From NCBI GenBank assembly GCA_002339745.1, contig DDKP01000040.1, positions 1-15,274 on the forward strand: a DNA stretch of 15,274 nt. Direction: 5' to 3'. Position 1 is the stretch's first letter, and each line of letters starts with the position of its first letter. Both the position numbers and the translations under genes were made by a program. Below, piece after piece: positions 1-8,150 of this stretch. The notes below the pieces were generated by a model. That model saw only the letters and a program-made list of their open reading frames with translations. It did no database searches and was not told the origin of the DNA. The DNA comes from Firmicutes bacterium UBA2595 (lineage in GTDB: Bacteria > Bacillota > Thermincolia > Thermincolales > UBA2595).

Positions 1-6
1 GTTTTT

Positions 7-2280
7 ATGATAATAACAAGCTTTTGGACAGGTATAACCAGTAAACCTGTTAAGGCGCGGGCCAAGCTGTGGCTGGCAGTACCGGTCCTGGCCGTGTTTC
101 TGCTTTCCCTGTCACCCGTCATTGCCGTTTCCTCTCCTGCTCCGACGGGGGAAACGGGGAGACGCAAAGTCATTATGGTAATTGTTGACCGGATCAGCGT
201 CGATGACGTCACTAATAAAAAATATGAAAATATTAATAAGCTGATCTCGCTGGGCGGCCTAAGTCTTATGACCGTCGGGACCGCGGGAGACTACACCGAC
301 ATAAACTCATATGTTTCCCTGGGAGGGGGAGACAAGTTTATCGGTTCCGCCCTGGCCGGGGAAAGTTACAACAGGGAAGAAATTCTCCCCGACGGGTCAA
401 ATGCTTATCAAGCTTACCGGCGAAATACCGGGAAAGACCCGGGAGACAGCCGTGTTTTAAATATCAGTGTAGCAGCGACATTAAAAGTGAACCAAAAAAG
501 ATACACCGGCGCTACCCCGGGCCGCCTGGGGACTGTCCTGCACCAGTCCGGGCTGAAAACGGCGGTTATCGGCAACAGCGACCTTTCTCCCGACAGGCCG
601 GCCAACAGGCTGGCTGTTACCATTGCCATGGATGACCTCGGAGTCGTGGACGACGGTAATGTCAGCAGGAATCTGCTGGTTAAAGATTCACAGTCACCTT
701 ACGGATGGAGGACGGATTATACAAAACTTGAAGCAGAACTGGACCGTGTTTGGAACTCTGCAGATTTAATAGTGGTTGAGACGGGTGATACCCTGAGAGT
801 AAATGAAATATCCGGCGAAATAATGAAAAGGATGATTGAAATCCATCGTGACAGGGCAATGAAGGGGGTCGATAAATTTATCGGCCGGCTTATTCCTCTG
901 GTCAGCAAAGATACGATGGTGATGCTGGTCTCCCCGCTGCCGTATGCTCAAGCCTTCCGGGAAGGAGCCCGTTTAACGCCCCTGGTGATTGCAGGGGGTG
1001 AAATCGCGCCTGACAGTATCCTCACATCACCCACCACCAGGCAGAAAGGATTGGTTGCCAATTTGGACGTGGCTGCGACAGTAGCCGCACATTTAAAAGT
1101 CAGTGAGACGGACGGGATAATTGGACTTCCGGTACAGGCAATTAAAGTCGGCGGGCAGACACCGGCCGGTTATGTGACGGACATGTATGACTGGCTGGCC
1201 GCCGCTTCACACCAGAGATGGCGAATCCTGTATTACTTCACACGTTATCAATGGATTGTTTACTCCCTGGTTTTACTGCAGCTTGTTTTCAGGTATTACC
1301 ATAGGATTGAGCTGGCCAGATTTCTACTGGTTGCCATCATGCTGTATCCTCTGGCCATTCTGCTGGCGCCCCTGGCCGGACTGCAAAATCCCACCCTCGC
1401 CGTTATCTTGTCGCTGGTGTTGGCGGCCGGGATTACTTATTTACTGACCAGGATAAAGGACGACCTCGAGCTTTATATCGTCATAGCTGTTGTCACTGTA
1501 GTGCCCGTTGTGATAGACATTATTACCGGTGGACAACTGATAAAAAGGGCTGCCCTGGGATACGACCTGATTATCGGCGGTAGGTTTTACGGAATAGGAA
1601 ATGAATATATGGGAATAATTATCGGGGCGGCAATCCTGGGGTGTGCGGCCTTGCTCCAGCAGTACCACCAGTCAAAGAAGAAGCTTTTACCGTTCATTGG
1701 GCTTCTGTTTGCCGGCCTCACGGTCTTTTTTGCCTCTCCGTCTCTGGGGACTAACGCCGGAGGGGCTCTTACGGCGGCAGGCGGTTTCACTGTAGCCATG
1801 TATAAATTTACCGGCAGGAATTTCACCCGCCGGTCCTGGTTGCTGCTGGCGGCTGTGCTGGCAGCTGGTGTGGGTGTTCTTGCAGCGTTCAACTATTTTT
1901 GGGCTTCCGGTGTCCAGTCTCATATCGGAAGAGCTATTGCTAACCTGTTCTCCGGGAATATCCTGGTCATCTGGCAGACGATCCAGCGTAAATTGCTGGC
2001 AAATTTCTATCTGCTCAGGCATTCGGCCTTCAGCAACATACTCCTGCTGCAGTTCCTGCTATTATTGGTACTGTATCTAAGAAACCGCACCTGCGTGGAC
2101 CAGCTTTACGCCAGGATGCCTTATTTGAAAGCGGGAGCAGCCGGGCTGCTGATTGGCGCTTTGGCAGCTTTTGCCTTCAACGATTCGGGCGTGATAGCCG
2201 CCGCGCTGTTGTTAAATTACCTGTTTGTTCCCGCGCTTTTGCAGGTGCTCCGGATTGGCGCCGCTCCCGGAAGTCACTAA
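7..2280 (+). CDS. Membrane protein with alkaline-phosphatase-like extracytoplasmic domain and polytopic C-terminus
   Basis: This is a 757-residue protein of unknown function. Residues about 20-41 form a hydrophobic signal or anchor segment. Residues about 53-390 resemble the alkaline phosphatase/sulfatase superfamily: a beta-strand ending in VDR (D61), a GD pair at 260-261, and a late TPLVIAGGE strand (324-332). The usual Asp-His metal motif after the strand at 304-308 is not visible (it reads SPLP), so catalysis is doubtful. From about residue 405 the protein is strongly hydrophobic with some ten membrane helices. Within this half are GRFYGIGNE (525-533), LGTNAGG (580-586) and NDSG (725-728); I recall similar motifs in uncharacterised bacterial membrane proteins. 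A glycosyltransferase gene follows 17 bp later, so an envelope polymer role is plausible but inferred. The frame is open to the window edge and no Shine-Dalgarno sequence is visible, so the true start may lie upstream. Confidence 0.75.
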   Translation: MIITSFWTGITSKPVKARAKLWLAVPVLAVFLLSLSPVIAVSSPAPTGETGRRKVIMVIVDRISVDDVTNKKYENINKLISLGGLSLMTVGTAGDYTDINSYVSLGGGDKFIGSALAGESYNREEILPDGSNAYQAYRRNTGKDPGDSRVLNISVAATLKVNQKRYTGATPGRLGTVLHQSGLKTAVIGNSDLSPDRPANRLAVTIAMDDLGVVDDGNVSRNLLVKDSQSPYGWRTDYTKLEAELDRVWNSADLIVVETGDTLRVNEISGEIMKRMIEIHRDRAMKGVDKFIGRLIPLVSKDTMVMLVSPLPYAQAFREGARLTPLVIAGGEIAPDSILTSPTTRQKGLVANLDVAATVAAHLKVSETDGIIGLPVQAIKVGGQTPAGYVTDMYDWLAAASHQRWRILYYFTRYQWIVYSLVLLQLVFRYYHRIELARFLLVAIMLYPLAILLAPLAGLQNPTLAVILSLVLAAGITYLLTRIKDDLELYIVIAVVTVVPVVIDIITGGQLIKRAALGYDLIIGGRFYGIGNEYMGIIIGAAILGCAALLQQYHQSKKKLLPFIGLLFAGLTVFFASPSLGTNAGGALTAAGGFTVAMYKFTGRNFTRRSWLLLAAVLAAGVGVLAAFNYFWASGVQSHIGRAIANLFSGNILVIWQTIQRKLLANFYLLRHSAFSNILLLQFLLLLVLYLRNRTCVDQLYARMPYLKAGAAGLLIGALAAFAFNDSGVIAAALLLNYLFVPALLQVLRIGAAPGSH

Positions 2281-2297
2281 TTGAAAGAGGGGTCCGA

Positions 2298-3500
2298 TTG
2301 TATATCCGTTTTACTCCGGTTAAATCCGGAAAAATGTCGACACCCGAAAAAACTATATTGATTATTCTACTGGTTGTAGCTCTGGGAACCAGGCTGTTTT
2401 ACATAGTCAATTCTCCGGAACTAAAGCTTTCCCACGATGAGATCGGGTATCACGAGATGACCCGGCGTTTTTTGGAAAAGGGTTTTCTGGGATATTACTC
2501 AGAGGAACCCAGCGCTTACGTGACCCCGGGATATCCTCTGTTTCTGGCGGCAGTATATTCTTTTGCCGGACTGCTGCATACCGGACCGTTGACTACGGTG
2601 AGGATTATTCAGGGTATAATAAGTATTGGATCAGTGTTTTTGGTTTACCTCATTGCCAGGAAGGGCGCCGGGCCGGCAGCCGGATTTTTGGCCGCTGTAC
2701 TGGCGGTGATATACCCATCATCGTTCATGGCCAATAATAGGATACTTACCGAAGTATTGTATACCTTTACACTGCTTGGATATATTCTATCACTTATTAC
2801 CGCTTTCGAAAGACAAGCCCTCGCATACCATGCTTTATCAGGTGCCCTGTTGGCTGTGGCAGTCCTGGTAAGACCGGCGGCCGCGTCTTTTTTGGTCGTT
2901 CCGTATATCGTTCAGTTTATTTTGCGCCGCAACTTCCGGGTTGTAATAGGCCTGCTGGCGGCGGTTACAGCCTTCTGCCTGGTGATGAGTCCCTGGTGGG
3001 TCCGCAATTACCTGCTCTTTGATAAATTTATCATGTTTGCTACCCAGTCAGGAGACCCGATACTGCGCGGGACGGACCCTTATGACCGGTATGACAGGAT
3101 AGGGCCGTCCGTTGTTGCCAACGTGCCTCCGGCTGAGAAGACTAAGGTGGCTTTCCAGAGAATTAAAGAGGGACTTAAAACCGACCCCTGGTTGTGGATT
3201 AAGTGGTTTACTGTCGGGAAGCTGTCTTTTCTCTGGTTAAAACCGTGGGGGGTATACACCGCCTGGGCGAAAGGCCTGCATTTTTGGGTATTTGTAGTGA
3301 TGGGATGGTTGGGCGCCTTTTTCAACCTGTTTGACAGCCGGATGCGCTGGCCGGCGCTGTTTGTTGTATTTTCGACCCTAATTCAGCTGGCTTTCATTCC
3401 AATCGAAAGGTATATGTACCCGCTGACCCACATAATGGCAATAATGGCAGCGGTACTGCTGGTTAAAATTGTGCGAAAGGTCTTGACACTGCAGGGCTAA
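2298..3500 (+). CDS. GT-C family glycosyltransferase (GT39/ArnT/PMT-like membrane protein)
   Basis: This 400-residue polytopic protein probably transfers a sugar from a lipid-linked donor on the outer face of the membrane. Family signs: a first helix (about 18-37) followed by a loop with HDE (46-48), the acidic pair typical of GT39/ArnT-like enzymes; a TPGYPLF stretch shortly after; NNRILTE in a later loop; about nine further hydrophobic segments; and an ERYMYPL motif before the last helix. The start is TTG at 2298, supported by AGAGGGG (2286-2292) five bases upstream. An ATG at 2334 is possible but has no good ribosome site. The 17-bp gap from the preceding envelope gene suggests an operon. 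The acceptor (protein, lipid or polymer) cannot be told from sequence. Confidence 0.82.
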   Translation: MYIRFTPVKSGKMSTPEKTILIILLVVALGTRLFYIVNSPELKLSHDEIGYHEMTRRFLEKGFLGYYSEEPSAYVTPGYPLFLAAVYSFAGLLHTGPLTTVRIIQGIISIGSVFLVYLIARKGAGPAAGFLAAVLAVIYPSSFMANNRILTEVLYTFTLLGYILSLITAFERQALAYHALSGALLAVAVLVRPAAASFLVVPYIVQFILRRNFRVVIGLLAAVTAFCLVMSPWWVRNYLLFDKFIMFATQSGDPILRGTDPYDRYDRIGPSVVANVPPAEKTKVAFQRIKEGLKTDPWLWIKWFTVGKLSFLWLKPWGVYTAWAKGLHFWVFVVMGWLGAFFNLFDSRMRWPALFVVFSTLIQLAFIPIERYMYPLTHIMAIMAAVLLVKIVRKVLTLQG

Positions 3501-3781
3501 ATCGTTAAAATAAACAATGTAGCTGAAAGAAGTCCTTTGGTGTAAATAAGTGGCACTTCAAGGCTGAGAAAGCGGTTACATAAATAAAGGATTTAATACT
3601 TTTTTGATAATCGGTTTGTGCAAAGACAGTGGTTCATCGAAGTTAAGAGAGGGTATTCATCTTGACCTCGGTAGTGATAAAATTCACCCACCGGGGTGTT
3701 ATTTTAGGTGTTATTTTATACGATAAGGGAACACATTTTTTTTATCTTCATATATTATTCAGAGGCGTAGGAGGAGAATAA
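3501..3781. other. Intergenic spacer upstream of tig
   Basis: This 281-bp AT-rich stretch holds no credible gene. It contains a small hairpin, CACCC (3685-3689) with GGGTG (3694-3698), followed by TTATTTT, which could be a weak terminator. It also holds a 12-bp tandem duplication and the tig Shine-Dalgarno sequence AGGAGG (3769-3774), seven bases before the ATG. I found no well-spaced sigma-A promoter and no paired CtsR heptads. The tig promoter should lie here but I could not pin it down. Confidence 0.6.
3695..3718 (+). repeat. Perfect 12-bp tandem duplication
   Basis: GGTGTTATTTTA occurs twice head to tail (3695-3706 and 3707-3718) with no mismatch. The first copy overlaps the 3' arm of the small hairpin at 3685-3698. 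The second runs into TATACG (3717-3722), a poor -10 candidate. It may be a replication-slippage product or a paired protein-binding site ahead of tig. Confidence 0.85.
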
Positions 3782-5071
3782 ATGAAAGTAAATGTGGAAA
3801 AGATAGAGAGGAATTTCGTAGCGCTGGAAGTCGAAGTTGACCCGGTAAAACTGGAAGAAGCCCTGAACAAGGCCTATAGGAAAATCTCCAAAAAGGTCAA
3901 CATACCGGGTTTTCGAAAAGGTAAGGCGCCACGGGTCTTGGTAGAACGGCATGTCGGCAAGGAATACCTGAAAGAGGAAGCCCTCGACTTACTCGTGCCG
4001 GAAGCATACTTTGAAGCTGTCAGAGAAAGCGGAATAGAGCCTATTGATAAACCTAAGGTGGACATTGTACAGGTCGAGGAAAACAAACCTGTTATTTTTA
4101 AGGCTACTGTTGAGGTCAAACCTGAAGTAAAACTCGGGGACTACACAGGTTTAAAAGTCGAGAAACATAAAACGGAAGTCACCGATGAGGAAGTACAGGC
4201 GGAGCTGGAAAGACTGCGACAGCGCCACGCTCAGCTGGTCAATGTCGAAGAAGGCCCGGCCCAGTCGGGAGACATCACCGTTATCGACTTCGAAGGGTTT
4301 GTTGACGGTGTGGCCTTCCCCGGCGGTACCGGTACGGATTATTCTCTTGAACTGGGATCGGGGACGTTTATTCCCGGATTTGAGGATCAGCTGGTGGGAT
4401 CTGCTGTAGGGGAGACCAGAGAAATCAGCGTGACTTTCCCTGATAACTACCATTCACCTGAACTGGCCGGAAAAGATGCCAAGTTTAAAGTGGAGGTCAA
4501 GGGCATTAAAAGGAAAGAACTGGCCGACCTCGATGACGAGTTTGCCAAGGATGTGAGCGAGTTTGAAACCTTGCAGGAATTAAAAAACAGCATCCTGAAT
4601 AGACTAAAGGAGGCGGCAGAACGGCAGGCCGGCGAACGTATAAAAGACCAGCTGGTGGAAAAAGCGGTAGAGAATGCCGAAGTTGATGTTCCCGAGATCA
4701 TGATCCAGCAGAAGATCGACTACATGCTTGACAGCTTTTCCCAGAGGTTGAGGATGCAGGGGCTGAATCTTGATGATTACCTCAAATATACGAATTCCAG
4801 CATTGAGGCAATCCGGAAAGACTATCGGCCTGCTGCCGAAAAATCGGTTAAGATTGACCTGGTCCTGGAGGCTATTGCCGCTAAAGAAAATGTTGAAGCA
4901 ACGGACGAAGATATCGAAGCCAGGGTGGCCGAGATGGCGGCGCGGTATAATTCCGAACCTGCGGTTTTCAAACAGTGGCTGGAGAACGCGGGAAACCTGG
5001 AGCCACTTAAAAAAAGCATCGTAATTGATAAAACTGTCGACTTCCTGCAGGAAAAAGCCGTTATAAAGTAA
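3782..5071 (+). CDS. tig: Trigger factor, ribosome-associated chaperone and peptidyl-prolyl isomerase
   Basis: The protein binds near the ribosome exit tunnel and shields nascent chains. At 429 residues it has the normal family length and all three domains. The N-terminal ribosome-binding domain (about 1-145) carries the signature GFRKGKAPR at 43-51. The FKBP-type isomerase domain spans about 161-244, with VIDFEGFVDG near its start and IPGFEDQLVG in the middle. The helical C-terminal chaperone arms occupy about 250-429 and are rich in charged residues. The ATG has an excellent ribosome site (AGGAGG, 3769-3774). clpP follows after a 94-bp gap containing a hairpin and promoter-like elements. 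The tig-clpP-clpX order is widely conserved and joins nascent-chain folding with ClpXP proteolysis. Confidence 0.97.
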   Translation: MKVNVEKIERNFVALEVEVDPVKLEEALNKAYRKISKKVNIPGFRKGKAPRVLVERHVGKEYLKEEALDLLVPEAYFEAVRESGIEPIDKPKVDIVQVEENKPVIFKATVEVKPEVKLGDYTGLKVEKHKTEVTDEEVQAELERLRQRHAQLVNVEEGPAQSGDITVIDFEGFVDGVAFPGGTGTDYSLELGSGTFIPGFEDQLVGSAVGETREISVTFPDNYHSPELAGKDAKFKVEVKGIKRKELADLDDEFAKDVSEFETLQELKNSILNRLKEAAERQAGERIKDQLVEKAVENAEVDVPEIMIQQKIDYMLDSFSQRLRMQGLNLDDYLKYTNSSIEAIRKDYRPAAEKSVKIDLVLEAIAAKENVEATDEDIEARVAEMAARYNSEPAVFKQWLENAGNLEPLKKSIVIDKTVDFLQEKAVIK

Positions 5072-5093
5072 AATATATTATCAATAAATACCG

Positions 5094-5118
5094 GGCGGAT
5101 TTTAAAACCGCCTTGTTT
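5094..5118 (+). terminator. Weak hairpin after tig
   Basis: GGCGG (5094-5098) can pair with CCGCC (5108-5112) across a 9-base loop, followed by TTGTTT. The stem is only five pairs and the T-run is interrupted, so it may act as a partial terminator that lets some tig transcripts run into clpP. Confidence 0.4.
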
Positions 5119-5145
5119 ACCAATAGGAGATAATTGTTGTATAAT
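5116..5145 (+). promoter_or_regulatory. Candidate sigma-A promoter for clpP
   Basis: A perfect -10 hexamer TATAAT lies at 5140-5145. With an 18-bp spacer the -35 would be TTTACC (5116-5121, four of six matches to TTGACA). Predicted initiation near 5152 leaves a very short leader in which the Shine-Dalgarno sequence lies almost at the 5' end. That makes the position somewhat awkward despite the ideal -10. Confidence 0.45.
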
Positions 5146-5150
5146 TTAGA

Positions 5151-5160
5151 AAGAAGGTGG
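5151..5160 (+). promoter_or_regulatory. Ribosome binding site that sets the clpP start
   Basis: AAGAAGGTGG lies five bases before TTG at 5166. The GTG at 5157 that would open a longer frame falls inside this site, so it is unlikely to be the start. Confidence 0.7.
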
Positions 5161-5165
5161 GTTAT

Positions 5166-5753
5166 TTGAGTTACTTGGTTCCGATGGTTGTCGAACAAAC
5201 GAATAGAGGAGAACGGGCATACGATATTTATTCGCGCCTGCTGAAAGATAGAATTGTATTCATCGGCGGTCCCATCGATGACCATATGGCAAACCTGGTG
5301 ATCGCTCAAATGCTGTTTCTGGAAGCTGAAGACCCGGACAAGGATATTCACCTGTACCTGAATTCTCCTGGTGGAATCGTGACTGCCGGGATGGCGATTT
5401 ATGACACTATGCAGTATATTAAGCCTGATGTCTCGACGATATGCCTGGGACAGGCGGCCAGTATGGGAGCCTTTCTCCTGGCGGCCGGGGCGAGAGGCAA
5501 ACGTTTTTCCCTGCCTTATGCCCGTATCATGATTCACCAGCCGATGGGCGGGGTCCAGGGTCAGGCGACGGAGATAGAGATTCACGCCAAGGAGATCCTG
5601 AGGATGAAGGAAACAATAAATAAGCTGCTGGCAGCTCATACCGGCCAGCCGCTGCAGAGAGTAGCCCATGATACCGAACGGGATTTCTTCATGTCAGCAC
5701 AGGAAGCTAAGGAGTACGGTGTTGTCGATGAGGTGATAAGCGTTCGGAAGTAA
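5166..5753 (+). CDS. clpP: ATP-dependent Clp protease proteolytic subunit ClpP
   Basis: ClpP forms the two-heptamer serine protease chamber that degrades substrates unfolded by ClpX (or ClpC/ClpA). From TTG at 5166 the protein has 195 residues. It opens with the family-typical run MSYLVPMVVEQTNRGERAYD, which supports this start over GTG at 5157 (three residues longer). The catalytic triad is complete: S99 in GQAASMGA, H124 in MIHQPMGG and D173 in TERDFF. LNSPGG, lining the substrate groove, precedes the Ser. clpX starts 21 bp downstream with its own ribosome site, so the pair is almost certainly co-transcribed. Confidence 0.97.
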   Translation: MSYLVPMVVEQTNRGERAYDIYSRLLKDRIVFIGGPIDDHMANLVIAQMLFLEAEDPDKDIHLYLNSPGGIVTAGMAIYDTMQYIKPDVSTICLGQAASMGAFLLAAGARGKRFSLPYARIMIHQPMGGVQGQATEIEIHAKEILRMKETINKLLAAHTGQPLQRVAHDTERDFFMSAQEAKEYGVVDEVISVRK

Positions 5754-5774
5754 TGGAACAGAGGTGAAATTTTT

Positions 5775-7034
5775 ATGTATAAATTCAGTGACGATAAGGG
5801 CCAACTAAAATGTTCCTTCTGCGGCAAGCTTCAGGATCAGGTGAAGAAGCTGGTTGCCGGGCCCGGGGTTTATATTTGTGACGAGTGTATCGAACTTTGC
5901 AATGAGATAATTGAAGAAGAACTGAGCGAAGACCTCGGCCTGGAAATGGGTGATCTCCCTAAACCGAAGGAGATTAAGGAGATTCTGGACCAGTACGTTA
6001 TCGGACAGGAATCGGCCAAGAAGGCTCTTTCCGTGGCTGTGTACAACCATTATAAAAGGATTAACATGGGGAGCAAGGTTGATGACGTTGAGTTGCAGAA
6101 GAGCAACATCGTTATGCTGGGTCCTACCGGAAGTGGTAAAACCCTCCTGGCCCAGACATTGGCCAGGCTCCTGAATGTACCTTTTGCCATAGCGGATGCC
6201 ACCTCCCTGACCGAGGCCGGCTACGTTGGCGAAGATGTTGAGAACATCCTCCTCAAGCTTATCCAGGCAGCGGATTATGATGTTGAAAAGGCTGAAAAAG
6301 GCATCGTCTACATTGATGAAATAGACAAAATCGCCCGGAAATCTGAAAACCCCTCTATCACCAGGGACGTTTCCGGTGAAGGCGTTCAGCAGGCCCTGCT
6401 AAAGATTTTGGAAGGGACAGTGGCCAGCGTGCCTCCCCAGGGCGGCCGCAAGCACCCGCACCAGGAGTTTATCCAGCTGGATACAACAAATATTCTGTTT
6501 ATCTGCGGGGGAGCCTTTGACGGTATCGATAAGATAATCCAGAACAGGATCGGTAAAAAAGGCCTGGGATTCGGCGCTGAGATTCATTCCAAAAAGGAGA
6601 GAAACAGCAGCGAACTCCTCAAACATATCCTGCCGGAAGACCTGTTAAAATACGGACTCATACCCGAATTTGTTGGACGTCTGCCGGTAATTGTCACTCT
6701 TGAGGCTCTTGATGAAGAGGCGCTGGTCAGGATTCTTACCGAACCCAAGAACGCCCTTGTCAAGCAGTACCAGAAATTCTTTGAGATGGATGGTATTTCC
6801 CTGGAATTTACAGAAGATGCCCTCGAAACCATTGCCAAAGAGGCAATGAAAAGAAACACCGGCGCTAGGGGCCTGCGGGCTATAATCGAAGATATTATGC
6901 TGGATGTGATGTATGAAGTTCCCTCCAGGGACGACGTTGCCAAGTGCACCATCACTAAGGACGGAGTTCTCAAGAAAGAGCCGCCTATTTTGCTCACCGT
7001 CGACAGAAAGAAAAAGAAAGAAGAGACAGCTTAA
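5775..7034 (+). CDS. clpX: ClpX, AAA+ unfoldase of ClpXP
   Basis: ClpX hexamers recognise, unfold and feed substrates into ClpP. The 419-residue protein has the expected architecture. An N-terminal zinc-binding domain has cysteines C13, C16, C35 and C38. The AAA+ core has Walker A GPTGSGKT (116-123), the pore loop GYVGED (149-154), Walker B with D181-E182, the RKH loop (225-227) and the sensor-2 segment GARGLR (363-368). The ClpP-docking loop reads LGF (264-266) rather than the more common IGF, a conservative change. The ATG follows GAGGTGA (5761-5767). An intrinsic terminator lies eight bases after the stop, closing the clpP-clpX unit. Confidence 0.97.
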   Translation: MYKFSDDKGQLKCSFCGKLQDQVKKLVAGPGVYICDECIELCNEIIEEELSEDLGLEMGDLPKPKEIKEILDQYVIGQESAKKALSVAVYNHYKRINMGSKVDDVELQKSNIVMLGPTGSGKTLLAQTLARLLNVPFAIADATSLTEAGYVGEDVENILLKLIQAADYDVEKAEKGIVYIDEIDKIARKSENPSITRDVSGEGVQQALLKILEGTVASVPPQGGRKHPHQEFIQLDTTNILFICGGAFDGIDKIIQNRIGKKGLGFGAEIHSKKERNSSELLKHILPEDLLKYGLIPEFVGRLPVIVTLEALDEEALVRILTEPKNALVKQYQKFFEMDGISLEFTEDALETIAKEAMKRNTGARGLRAIIEDIMLDVMYEVPSRDDVAKCTITKDGVLKKEPPILLTVDRKKKKEETA

Positions 7035-7041
7035 AAAGTTA

Positions 7042-7070
7042 GGATCTGCCCCAGGGCAGATTCTTTTTTT
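7042..7070 (+). terminator. Rho-independent terminator after clpX
   Basis: ATCTGCC (7044-7050) pairs with GGCAGAT (7055-7061) around a 4-base CCAG loop and is followed by TCTTTTTTT. This is a compact, textbook intrinsic terminator directly after clpX. Confidence 0.9.
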
Positions 7071-7116
7071 GCAGGAATTGGTCGAACAATGGTGAAATAT
7101 ATAGAAAATTCGCTGT

Positions 7117-7121
7117 GGAGG
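7117..7121 (+). promoter_or_regulatory. Ribosome binding site for the orphan membrane protein
   Basis: GGAGG lies six bases before ATG 7128. The upstream in-frame ATG at 7089 has only a distant, imperfect purine run, so 7128 is preferred. Confidence 0.65.
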
Positions 7122-7127
7122 CGGGTA

Positions 7128-8105
7128 ATGAAAAAGAAGCGCTTGACGGAGCAGCAGAAACACAGGATAACGGCTCTTGTTATTGTCTTTCTCGGTATTG
7201 CAGTACTGCTGGGACAGATCGTGGAGGCGAAGCCTGTGTTTTTGGGCAGGATACCAAACCTGCGCATGTTTATAGACCCGATTCAATACATGATCGGGAT
7301 GCTTATCATAAATTTCATACTGGTCATAACGGCAATAAAAAAATACGAAAAATACCCCAATCCGTTTTTGAATACACTTAAATGGTATTTTGCCATCCTG
7401 CTGGTCAATGACTTCTTCATGATGGTCTTCAAAGTTATTCAAAAAAGTAACTTTATTGCTATCCAGAGCAGCGCTACCATCGGTGTTGGCCAGACATACA
7501 TGGTTTTGGCTTCTGTCAAGGGAATAGTTGATTTGACATTGACTTCCGCGGCAATGCTTCTGTTTGTCCACGGCCTGTCCAGATATGTGCCATGCGGGGA
7601 ATCCCCGAAAACCTTCGGGGACAGAATAATCAAGGTAATGATGGGCTTGGTCCTTGTACAGTACTTGTTTTCAATTCCGGTCAACCTATCGGGGTTTATT
7701 AATAACCGTACAGTGTTTGCCTGGTCCCTGGGCTTTAGCCAGACAGGACATTTAGCATTGATCGCTCTTATTTACTGGATAGTTAAAGAATACCAAGAGC
7801 GTTATCATACCAGGTTCTTCCGGTATCTTACCTGGTATTATATGATCAGCTTAGGAATTGCAGGCCTCGTCTATACCTATTCGATGGGAACCCTTGGGTT
7901 GTTGCAGAGGGTTCCCGCCGGAGAAATCGGTCTTATAGGATGGTTTGGGCAGTTTGTTTTTTACGTTTCCCACCTTTGTCGAATACTGTTGAACTATCTC
8001 ATTTATATATCCATTGCTGAATATGCGGAGCCGCCCAAAAGAAATGACGCCGAACAATGGACAAAAGATGTCCCGGCATCTGCAAGCGAAGGCAGAGTGT
8101 TATAA
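7128..8105 (+). CDS. Polytopic membrane protein of unknown function between clpX and lonB
   Basis: I do not recognise this family. From ATG 7128 the protein has 325 residues: a very basic N-terminus (MKKKR), then about eight hydrophobic segments near 14-31, 53-70, 85-104, 125-149, 167-186, 205-220, 235-253 and 268-296, and a hydrophilic tail of about 25 residues. No nucleotide-binding motif, catalytic signature or transporter motif is apparent. The in-frame ATG at 7089 would add 13 residues but lacks a good ribosome site. The gene is isolated from clpX by a strong terminator, and 119 bp separate it from lonB. No convincing promoter was found ahead of it. Its location between two protease genes may hint at a linked envelope or sporulation role, but that is speculation. 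Confidence 0.8.
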   Translation: MKKKRLTEQQKHRITALVIVFLGIAVLLGQIVEAKPVFLGRIPNLRMFIDPIQYMIGMLIINFILVITAIKKYEKYPNPFLNTLKWYFAILLVNDFFMMVFKVIQKSNFIAIQSSATIGVGQTYMVLASVKGIVDLTLTSAAMLLFVHGLSRYVPCGESPKTFGDRIIKVMMGLVLVQYLFSIPVNLSGFINNRTVFAWSLGFSQTGHLALIALIYWIVKEYQERYHTRFFRYLTWYYMISLGIAGLVYTYSMGTLGLLQRVPAGEIGLIGWFGQFVFYVSHLCRILLNYLIYISIAEYAEPPKRNDAEQWTKDVPASASEGRVL

Positions 8106-8150
8106 AACGGTCAATATTACCGGCTTTACCCTCGGAAAGCCTATATCCAC

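Noticed and set aside
1587..2022. Minus-strand frames of 100 or more codons inside the first gene, and the long minus-strand frame at 6645-7571
   Set aside because: They run antisense to well-supported coding or terminator sequence, have low-complexity or cysteine/histidine-rich translations unlike real proteins, and lack ribosome sites.
3501..3781. CtsR or HrcA/CIRCE operators upstream of tig, clpP or the lon genes
   Set aside because: No tandem GGTCAAA-type heptads and no long inverted repeat of the CIRCE kind were seen in these spacers; isolated GGTCAA strings occur but unpaired.
6564..6572. ClpX docking loop LGF instead of IGF
   Set aside because: Leucine for isoleucine is conservative and compatible with ClpP binding; not evidence of altered function.
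7071..7100. Forespore-type promoter ahead of the orphan membrane gene (GGTGAAATA at 7091-7099)
   Set aside because: The -10 misses one key base and the -35 position (GCAGG) matches only three of five, within random expectation.
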